A DNA stretch of 10,470 bases from Armatimonadota bacterium (GTDB lineage Bacteria > Armatimonadota > UBA5829): NCBI GenBank assembly GCA_026415535.1, contig JAOAGX010000054.1, positions 1-10,470 on the forward strand, given 5' to 3'. Shown here one piece after another: positions 1 to 4,568 of the stretch. How positions within the stretch are numbered: the first letter of the stretch is position 1; every line of letters starts with the position of its first letter. The notes under the pieces are model-generated. The model saw only the letters and a list, made by a program, of their open reading frames with translations, searched no databases and was not told the origin of the DNA. A program made the translations under genes and the position numbers.

Positions 1-585
1 CTCATACGCTGCTTCAGCATTTAGATAATCTCGCTCTCTCACATAAAGATCACCAAGAAACTTGTTGTAGACCACCGCAATCGAGTCTCCAGCTCTCTCT
101 GCAAGCTCCACAGCTCTACGGGCATTTTCGAAGGCCTGTGGAATCTTGTCTTCCTTAGCATACTCTTTGGCAAGGACAAATCTATACAGCGAGTTCTTGG
201 GAGCAAGCTTAATCGCAGCTTCCATGTTCTCATAGAAACCCGCAAGATCATCACTTGCCAGCAATTGCGAGGCCACTGCATATTTGACCTCGTCTCCTGT
301 CGGTTCGCGGCCCAACTGCTTCGCCAATTCGTTCCGGATATCTGATTCTGACTTAGTCTCTGGACGCAGCGTCGCGTGCCGTTCGCTGTCAAGAGATGTA
401 TGTGCTGTTCCTTTCTGACTGTTGTTTCTGCCACACCCGCATACCAGCACAGAGGTCAGAACGACTAGAACAGTTAGAACTGTTATCGACATGATCCTGC
501 CGACTGGAGTGCGTGTCCGTATTCGAGACCTTCCACTTTCAAGCAGCCTTTGCTCAGTAAGTAACATCAATAGACACCTTGACAT
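1..585 (-). CDS. TPR-containing probable lipoprotein (5' part; runs off left edge)
   Basis: The frame is open from position 585 down to position 1, giving 195 codons with no stop, so the C-terminus lies outside the window. The last ~80 visible residues fit tetratricopeptide helices: a segment containing SLYRFVLAKEYAKEDKIPQA is followed by AVVYNKFLGDLYVRERDYLN and AEAAYE, with the usual small and aromatic residues in helix A and Ala in helix B. TPR repeats are protein-binding scaffolds; the partner is unknown. The N-terminus carries a hydrophobic stretch (ITVLTVLVVLTSVLV) ending in CGCGRNN, read as a signal sequence with an atypical lipobox, so membrane anchoring outside the cytoplasm is likely. 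I chose ATG 585 because GGAGG lies six bases upstream; it gives an unusually long, Arg-rich n-region. ATG 492 would give a normal short lipoprotein signal (MSITVLTV...) but has only a weak ribosome site. The TPR call is firm, the start and lipid anchor less so. Confidence 0.75.
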   Translation of the reverse strand, partial: MSRCLLMLLTEQRLLESGRSRIRTRTPVGRIMSITVLTVLVVLTSVLVCGCGRNNSQKGTAHTSLDSERHATLRPETKSESDIRNELAKQLGREPTGDEVKYAVASQLLASDDLAGFYENMEAAIKLAPKNSLYRFVLAKEYAKEDKIPQAFENARRAVELAERAGDSIAVVYNKFLGDLYVRERDYLNAEAAYE

Positions 586-591
586 ACGCAT

Positions 592-596
592 CCTCC
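592..596 (-). promoter_or_regulatory. Ribosome binding site of the TPR gene
   Basis: On the minus strand GGAGG is followed by six bases and then ATG at 585. An in-frame TAA lies directly before it (600-598), so only ATG 591 (which abuts the GGAGG) and ATG 585 are available this far upstream. The spacing favours 585. No convincing -35/-10 pair was found further upstream. Confidence 0.55.
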
Positions 597-763
597 GTTA
601 TACCACGTACCATTGAACGTTCGTTCTTTTCCACCTATGGAAGGTATTTTATGTGTCTCAGTACTGTAAGATGGCACGTCACGGTCTCTCGTAGTTATGA
701 CGCGTTCCAATCCGCATCTTAGCCTATACATGCAAGATATGGTATCTCTGTAAGTAATCCACG

Positions 764-802
764 ACCTGTATGTGATTGTGACAGTAGACAGTAGATACAG
801 GT
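764..802. repeat. Small inverted repeat in the 586-833 gap
   Basis: The 8-base arms ACCTGTAT (764-771) and ATACAGGT (795-802) are perfect inverted copies with a 23-base loop. The loop contains a tandem duplication GACAGTA GACAGTA (780-793). It lies between the end of the RHS relic and the start of the TPR gene, both on the minus strand. There is no T-run next to the stem, so it is not a good terminator. The rest of 586-833 shows no gene or RNA that I can support. Confidence 0.35.
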
Positions 803-833
803 ACCGCTTTACAGAAACAGTGAATCTGACTCG

Positions 834-1292
834 TCAGCATAATGCTTCCCGTTCCGTTTGTTTCCAGCGGGTACCATAAGTGCGTCCAACTTCGGTTCGT
901 GCTGATATGCTCGGGACGATTTGAGTTGCAATAACGGTACACTCCAGACCTGAAGGATCAGCGTACGTCGTCGGGTTAGCATTGGCGTATTGGAAGCGAT
1001 TAAGTCCTCCCTCGTACCCGATAACATTTGGAGAGACGAATCGTCCGGTAACAGGATTATAGTATCTAGCCTTCAGATAATCCAACCCGGTTGCATCCGA
1101 CTGATACCTGTACTGCCCGGCAAACCCGAAACTCGGTGCGACGTTTGGATACGATGCGATCAGATTGCCATAAGCGTCGTAGATGGTAGAGACTGTTGTG
1201 GCTTGGCTTGCATCGCTCATCGCTCGCGTGCTGCCAAGACCATCGGCGTGGTAGATGAGTTCGGGTTAGCTCCGATATCCGAACTCAATCAT
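834..1292 (-). pseudogene. RHS-repeat protein, decayed 3' end (RHS core end plus short tip)
   Basis: The open frame from 1265 to the stop at 834 reads like the end of an RHS core: LIYHADGLGSTRAMSDASQ, then YDAYGNLIASY, FAGQYRYQSDATGLDYLKAR, YYNPVTGRFVSPNVIGYEGG, LNRFQYANANPTTYADPSGL. This is the RHS-associated core pattern. In complete RHS/YD-repeat proteins it closes the shell just before a variable toxin tip. The tip here is only about 35 residues (starting ECTVIATQ, ending EREALC) and matches no toxin I know. A TAA at 1268-1266 breaks the frame upstream. The shifted frame at 1273-1262 reads GANP, and GANPELIYHADG is what an intact RHS core would be expected to have, so homology continues across small indels. 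More than a thousand residues of a normal RHS protein are missing and transposase scraps start at once upstream. It has no start signal of its own, so it is best read as a relic. The family call is strong. Confidence 0.85.
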
Positions 1293-1302
1293 TGTTCTGG
1301 CA

Positions 1303-1391
1303 CCGTTTTTTAGCGAACATCAACGCAAATGCTACTACAAAGCCGCCCAAGGAGCCTGTCCCATCGGCAGTGGATAGTTGAGAATGCTGGT
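1303..1391 (+). pseudogene. Transposase C-terminal scrap (ISKra4-like PIGSG/VE motif), frameshifted
   Basis: The plus-strand frame from 1303 reads PFFSEHQRKCYYKAAQGACP and then IGSG, and stops at TAG 1375-1377. Moving back one base at 1374, the next frame continues IVENAG. Joined, PIGSG-IVENA fits the signature P-I-G-S-G-x-V-E-x-A in the C-terminal part of ISKra4-type transposases, where the Glu belongs to the DDE triad and is preceded by a Y-x(3)-A-x-G segment as seen here. The expected continuation (CK-x-LV and an R-x-K-x-SGMRW block) is not seen. The piece is about 30 residues, has no start and abuts the RHS relic, so it is a dead fragment. The match depends on a proposed frameshift, so the family assignment is moderate. 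Confidence 0.42.
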
Positions 1392-1458
1392 GGTTCGGCT
1401 CCGACCGGTTCTATTAGAATCGTTTGGAAATCTCAAGCAAGAGAGGAGACGAACCACC
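1389..1458. repeat. 9-bp perfect inverted repeat ahead of the transposase fragment start
   Basis: GGTGGTTCG (1389-1397) and CGAACCACC (1450-1458) are perfect inverted copies separated by 52 bases. The right arm ends one base before the ATG at 1460. The GGAG-type ribosome site (about 1445-1449) lies just left of it. Folding of the leader would bring the stem against the start codon. Confidence 0.45.
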
Positions 1459-1459
1459 G

Positions 1460-1633
1460 ATGCAAAAAGAGTATCAAATTGCAGGCAAGAATGGCAGCCG
1501 TGAGCTTGCGAAGTTCCTGGCTGCAAACGGTCAGGTGATCCTGCTGATGGTCAAGTTTATCGAGGAGTGCAAGATCGCTGCTGACGATTTGCTAGAAGTA
1601 TTGGTCAGATCGAGGAGCCTGCTCCAGCCATAG
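1460..1633 (+). pseudogene. IS256/mutator-type transposase, N-terminal fragment
   Basis: From ATG 1460 the frame gives 57 residues: MQKEYQIAGKNGSRELAKFL, AANGQVILLMVKFIEECKIA, ADDLLEVLVRSRSLLQP. As I recall it, the N-terminus of mutator-type (IS256 family) transposases has the form 'Y-x-x-G-K-x-G-x-x-x-L-A-x-F-L-A-x-x-G', then 'L-x-M-V-x-x-I-E' and 'A-x-D-(DE)-L-(IL)-(DE)-V-(LM)-G-R'. The fragment follows this up to the VLVRS segment and then ends. A normal transposase has about 400 residues, so the catalytic DDE domain is missing. An in-frame extension to 1424 adds 12 residues with no ribosome site, so I prefer 1460. A standalone small protein is possible but less likely. Confidence 0.5.
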
Positions 1634-1766
1634 TGGATGGTTTGCAAGGACAGGTTCACAAATTCGGGATTTTGCAATAGAACACAAAACCGAAGTCTTT
1701 GACTATTTGATACCATTCAACCAAGCAGGAATTGCTGATAGCGCGCATATTGCAGCAACCTCGAAT

Positions 1767-3656
1767 TCATAACCGCAAGTCCAGCGCACAGGCGCCGCGG
1801 CTGAATGTGATGACTGTGCGCTGGTTTTCTATAGATGAAAGGGCGTGGTCGAGGTTGGCTAGCTGTTCGATAGCAGAGTCGCGCTCGAATGTCCCGGGTT
1901 CGTAGTAGCGGATGGCATCTTCGAGAATCTGACGGTAGTAGTCGAAGTTCTCTCGCTTGGAGTAGTATTCCCTGTCGAGGTAGCGACACATGGCTTCGGA
2001 CTCGCTATCCCGGACCAATATCGACACGCAGCCTCCCTTGCCGGCACCTGTAAGCTTACCTCCAAGATAACCCGGCCCGCGTCGAGCGATGTCCAGCAGG
2101 CGGTCGAGCTGAAAGTTTGATACACGGAAGTCGAAGCACAAAGCGTGCTGAAGCCGATCCACGAGATCTCCGACCTCCAGCCTATACCGGTCATACTCCT
2201 CCGAGTCCGGCGAGATCTCTCCCGAAGCAACTCGAGCCTCCGCCTCCAGGAAAATCTTCTCGAGCTTACGCCCGATAATGTTTTCCTTGTGGAAAAATCG
2301 GGCCGTCGTGCGAGTGTGGTAGCCTCCAATCGCGCGCTTGGGTTTGGTGTAGAGCCGCTCGATCGTCTCGGGGTCCTTGCCAAGGATACGTCCGGCCTCA
2401 ACCGGCGTCAGCTTAACCGGCAGAAGAAGTATCAGTTCCTCGATGGCGTCGTTTGGAATGCCCAAGATCGACTCATCTAGGCTGCCGAACTTGTGGTAGT
2501 TTGCCTCTATCTTGTCCCAGTATTCCGGATGAGATTCCAACAACGGAGTGTCGCCACCCGCTGTAAAACCAAACTCGTTATTAATTAGCCTAGCCAACCA
2601 ACCCTCACCAACCGCCGCACCACATCTTTGCGCTTTCCGAACTGCGGCGATGATTAGCTTCATTATCTCGTCGCCGATCTCCATCCAGCCCTTGCGCATA
2701 TTGAAGCTTTGATTGCCCGTAAGAGATTTGTTGACCTCCCACAGCGAGTTCGCAAGCACGACGTGCACACCACGTAGGAATGGCAAAGGAGTAGACTCCA
2801 ACACAGGTCGCGAATGTCGATTGTAAAGAACCTGGTTTGCCCCGTTGCAAAGGATAGTAGTCTGGTCGTTTGCGCCGCCATGCGTGCCGACGTACCATTC
2901 AGCCTCGCCCAACATCTTGCACACTTGGGAAGCATCCCATTGGGGCAGCAGATCGCGGTTCGTGATATACATTGCGAGGAACCCCAACACGACCACTGCC
3001 GAGGACGAACTCGTCCCGGCCCTAAACGGTGCGGTCGCCCGGCCAAACGTTAGGTCGGCTCCGCGAAGCCGCACGTCGCGAAGATCCCACATAGTCCGTA
3101 TATATGAGCTAATAACGTAATTCAACCAATTGCCTTGCGGCCGACCCCAGTGAGGAAAGACTTTGCTGCGGTTGTCCCAGTTATCTTCCAGAGTGTCGGC
3201 ATACCTTTCCCAGGACTCTTCAGCAAACCGCTTGAACTCGGCAGTGATTGACACATTCTCTGACGGAAACAACGGATTGATATTGGCGCAGCTTAGAATG
3301 TCGTCATCTCGAGGAGAGACGGCAACGGGAATGTCGCCGTCGATGGTGGTGGACATGTGATCGCCGGCGCACATATCCAGATACTCTAGAAAAGCGTTCA
3401 GACGACCAGGCGCGCGGAGAAGATAAGTAGGCCTGTCTCCGACTCTTTCGGCATGAAGCCTGGCCGTCTCGGCTAACCTCACGCGTTGTTTGGCCAAATA
3501 GTCGGGGCAGGGGTTGGCGTATATTTCCCGGCCGAGATAATCGTCAACCGCCTTGCTGCCTGACTCGAGAATCCGCGCTATCTCCATCGGCGACATCGGG
3601 TCAGCCGCCATTTGAAAGGAGATAGTCTTTTGCGACTGCTGTCTCTGTTCAATCAC
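1767..3656 (-). CDS. Galactokinase-like GHMP family sugar kinase, long form
   Basis: GHMP kinases transfer the ATP gamma-phosphate to a small hydroxyl substrate; galactokinases make galactose-1-phosphate in the cytoplasm. The 629-residue frame has all three family motifs: RAPGRLNAFLEYLD (81-94), the phosphate-binding loop APFRAGTSSSSA (209-220), and LGGKLTGAGKGGCV (531-544). GTHGGANDQ (257-265) carries the likely catalytic Asp264, with Arg85 as its expected partner. The usual galactokinase signature GR-V-N-L-I-G-E-H-T-D-Y reads GR-L-N-A-F-L-E-Y-L-D-M here: Glu91 and Asp94 remain, His, Thr and Tyr are changed. The usual length is about 380-390. The excess is spread over roughly 45 extra N-terminal residues, about 100 between the catalytic Asp and motif 3, and about 45 at the C-terminus. 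The start is GTG 3656 with no clear ribosome site; ATG 3611 (residue 16) is an alternative. No sugar-pathway genes lie nearby, so the substrate is open. Confidence 0.88.
   Translation of the reverse strand: MIEQRQQSQKTISFQMAADPMSPMEIARILESGSKAVDDYLGREIYANPCPDYLAKQRVRLAETARLHAERVGDRPTYLLRAPGRLNAFLEYLDMCAGDHMSTTIDGDIPVAVSPRDDDILSCANINPLFPSENVSITAEFKRFAEESWERYADTLEDNWDNRSKVFPHWGRPQGNWLNYVISSYIRTMWDLRDVRLRGADLTFGRATAPFRAGTSSSSAVVVLGFLAMYITNRDLLPQWDASQVCKMLGEAEWYVGTHGGANDQTTILCNGANQVLYNRHSRPVLESTPLPFLRGVHVVLANSLWEVNKSLTGNQSFNMRKGWMEIGDEIMKLIIAAVRKAQRCGAAVGEGWLARLINNEFGFTAGGDTPLLESHPEYWDKIEANYHKFGSLDESILGIPNDAIEELILLLPVKLTPVEAGRILGKDPETIERLYTKPKRAIGGYHTRTTARFFHKENIIGRKLEKIFLEAEARVASGEISPDSEEYDRYRLEVGDLVDRLQHALCFDFRVSNFQLDRLLDIARRGPGYLGGKLTGAGKGGCVSILVRDSESEAMCRYLDREYYSKRENFDYYRQILEDAIRYYEPGTFERDSAIEQLANLDHALSSIENQRTVITFSRGACALDLRL
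1781..1824 (+). terminator. Perfect 11-bp inverted repeat with T-run; possible plus-strand terminator
   Basis: CCAGCGCACAG (1781-1791) and CTGTGCGCTGG (1814-1824) are exact inverted copies with a 22-base loop, followed on the plus strand by TTTTCT. The element lies inside the last ~20 codons of the leftward kinase gene. With the T-run on the right it would stop rightward transcripts coming from the transposase relics, not the kinase mRNA. The long loop weakens the terminator reading, and an RNA-stability or protein-binding role is equally possible. No better terminator for the kinase was found in 1634-1766. Confidence 0.35.
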
Positions 3657-3662
3657 GGCTAT

Positions 3663-3691
3663 AGCTTACCGGAAGGGCGGAGCAAGGTCAA
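3663..3691 (-). promoter_or_regulatory. Weak candidate promoter for the kinase
   Basis: On the minus strand TTGACC (3691-3686) is followed after 17 bases by TAAGCT (3668-3663). The -35 matches 5 of 6 consensus bases and the -10 only about 3 of 6. Transcription would begin near 3656, the annotated GTG, which would make that start leaderless or favour the internal ATG at 3611. This is a suggestion only. Confidence 0.22.
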
Positions 3692-3819
3692 CTCCCCTTA
3701 CCAATCGCGCGATAAGCGCGTTTCCGTGGTTCCCATCAGCATTAACTTGGGGCATCCGGATAAGGGGTAAAGAACTCTTAGTTGTGACGCCGTGTGATGC
3801 CCTAGCATTGCTTTAGTTC

Positions 3820-3846
3820 GAGATTCTTCGCTTCGCTCAGAATGAC
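3820..3846 (+). repeat. REP-like 27-bp element, copy 1
   Basis: This copy begins GAGATTCTTCGCTTCGCTCA and ends GAATGAC. It is identical to copy 3 (4084-4110), and the identity continues past its end through ATTTTATG. Elements of this type are common between genes in environmental bacterial genomes. Confidence 0.8.
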
Positions 3847-3989
3847 ATTTTATGCTCAGAATGACGTGGTATGATCAAAATGACGACGTGACGGTGCTTA
3901 GAAGAATTACGACGTAAAGGCGTTCAGAATGACGAACCTTTAGAGCGATGGCACGCTTAGAATGACAGTATACTCAGAGTGAGGGTATG

Positions 3990-4019
3990 CTTAGAATGAC
4001 GGCTCGTTGTCATCCTAAG
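3990..4019. repeat. Hairpin at the orientation switch of the repeat ladder
   Basis: CTTAGAATGAC (3990-4000) meets GTCATCCTAAG (4009-4019) across an 8-base gap. The arms are inverted copies with one mismatch. This is where ladder units in plus orientation give way to units in minus orientation. Confidence 0.55.
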
Positions 4020-4029
4020 AGCTAGAAGC

Positions 4030-4056
4030 GTCATCCTGAGCGAAGCGAAGGATCTC
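4030..4056 (-). repeat. REP-like 27-bp element, copy 2 (inverted)
   Basis: This copy starts GTCATCCTGAGCGAAGCGAA and ends GGATCTC. It is the reverse complement of copies 1 and 3 with two changes. With copy 3 (4084-4110) it forms a long imperfect hairpin: 27-base arms around a 27-base loop (4057-4083). Confidence 0.8.
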
Positions 4057-4083
4057 AACAATGCCTTGGTTCACCAAAACACC

Positions 4084-4110
4084 GAGATTCTTCGCTTCGC
4101 TCAGAATGAC
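4084..4110 (+). repeat. REP-like 27-bp element, copy 3
   Basis: Direct copy of 3820-3846. The duplication extends to about 4132, where the next ladder unit (CAGAATGACGTGTTATG) parallels CAGAATGACGTGGTATG after copy 1. The right arm of the hairpin with copy 2 lies here. Confidence 0.8.
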
Positions 4111-4420
4111 ATTTTATGCCAGAATGACGTGTTATGCTCAGGACGGCAAGTCATGCTCAGAAAGACGTGTTACATTCAGGACGGCGAGTTATGTTCAGAA
4201 TAACATGCCATGCTCATGACGACGACGTGGTGTTACCTAAAGCAACGGTATGCTCAGAATAAGGGTACGCTTAGGACCACAGTATCTTCAGAACAAGGAC
4301 ACGTTCGGAATGAATGTATTCTCAGGACGCCAACTTCGAAGTGCGCCGTGAGCCGGAAGTTTTTGGATTACGCTTCCAGGCAGTCAATCACACAGCCCCT
4401 TCAGAAAAGTGGTTTTTGGC

Positions 4421-4449
4421 TTGACTTGACAACTGGTCAATAGTATAAT
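4421..4449 (+). promoter_or_regulatory. Strong sigma-70-type promoter of the exported-protein genes
   Basis: TTGACT (4421-4426) and a perfect TATAAT (4444-4449) are 17 bases apart. Transcription would start near 4456, giving a leader of about 110 bases before the ATG at 4569. An overlapping perfect TTGACA (4426-4431) is only 12 bases from the -10, too close to act with it. This is the best promoter in the window and fixes the left limit of the rightward unit. Confidence 0.75.
4426..4440. promoter_or_regulatory. Candidate operator: inverted repeat between -35 and -10
   Basis: TTGAC-AACTG-GTCAA forms 5-base arms around a 5-base centre, wholly within the promoter spacer and overlapping the last base of the -35 box. 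A repressor bound here would block RNA polymerase. The arms are short and could occur by chance. No regulator gene is visible nearby. Confidence 0.35.
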
Positions 4450-4492
4450 CCGCGCAATCAACGTTGCCTCGCCCAATTGAACCAACTGAGCG

Positions 4493-4508
4493 GCGTCTTC
4501 GAAGGCGC
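4493..4508 (+). other. Small hairpin in the leader RNA
   Basis: GCGTCTTC-GAAGGCGC can fold into a compact stem (one G-U pair) within the ~110-base leader, about 60 bases before the start codon. No T-run follows, and I do not recognise a riboswitch here. Confidence 0.25.
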
Positions 4509-4558
4509 GACAACCCATCGGGACACCGCACAGTAAAAGCGCCAATAGAGCATAGCAC

Positions 4559-4567
4559 GGAGGGTGA
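4559..4567 (+). promoter_or_regulatory. Ribosome binding site that decides the start at 4569
   Basis: GGAGGGTGA lies just before ATG 4569, with five bases between GGAGG and the ATG. The frame is open further left to a TTG at 4464, but that would add 35 basic residues in front of the signal peptide and lacks a ribosome site. Confidence 0.8.
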
Positions 4568-4568
4568 T

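Larger units (their letters stand above)
3820..4330. repeat. Decayed tandem ladder of ~17-19-bp repeats (core TCAGAATGAC)
   Basis: From 3836 onward the motif (C/T)T(C/T)AGAATGAC returns with spacers ending in TATG or ACG, roughly every 17-19 bases. Examples start at 3854, 3921, 3957, 3991, 4102 and 4254, with weaker versions such as CTCAGGACGG, CTCAGAAAGAC, TTCAGAATAAC and CTCAGGACGC to about 4330. I count about 20 recognisable units, most of them mutated. The unit core is the same as the right end of the 27-bp element, so the ladder may have grown from that end. Orientation flips at 4009-4056. The copies are too short, too variable and too closely spaced for a CRISPR. No coding frame is credible in this stretch, and nothing else is visible in 3657-3819 or 4331-4420. 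Confidence 0.7.

Noticed and set aside
39..434. 131-residue minus-strand frame
   Set aside because: It is a shifted-frame shadow of the TPR gene, which reads through in the neighbouring frame with clear TPR pattern and a signal sequence.
990..1313. 107-residue plus-strand frame
   Set aside because: It lies antisense to the RHS relic and has no family features or ribosome site.
2605..3046. Alternative frames within the kinase (97 and 127 residues, minus strand)
   Set aside because: They overlap the kinase's ATP-binding region in other frames; the kinase frame has all the family motifs.
3706..3720. Hairpin CGCGC-GATAA-GCGCG as a terminator
   Set aside because: The stem has only 5 bp, is followed by just three T, and no gene ends nearby on the plus strand.
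3820..4330. Possible CRISPR array
   Set aside because: The repeats are only ~17-19 bp including any spacer, vary greatly, flip orientation and have no unique spacers or cas genes nearby.
4210..4443. 77-residue plus-strand frame
   Set aside because: It runs through the repeat ladder and into the promoter; its composition comes from the repeats.
4464..4568. Longer N-terminus for the 1206-residue protein from TTG 4464
   Set aside because: The added 35 residues are basic and would precede the signal peptide; TTG 4464 lacks a ribosome site while ATG 4569 has GGAGG at ideal spacing.
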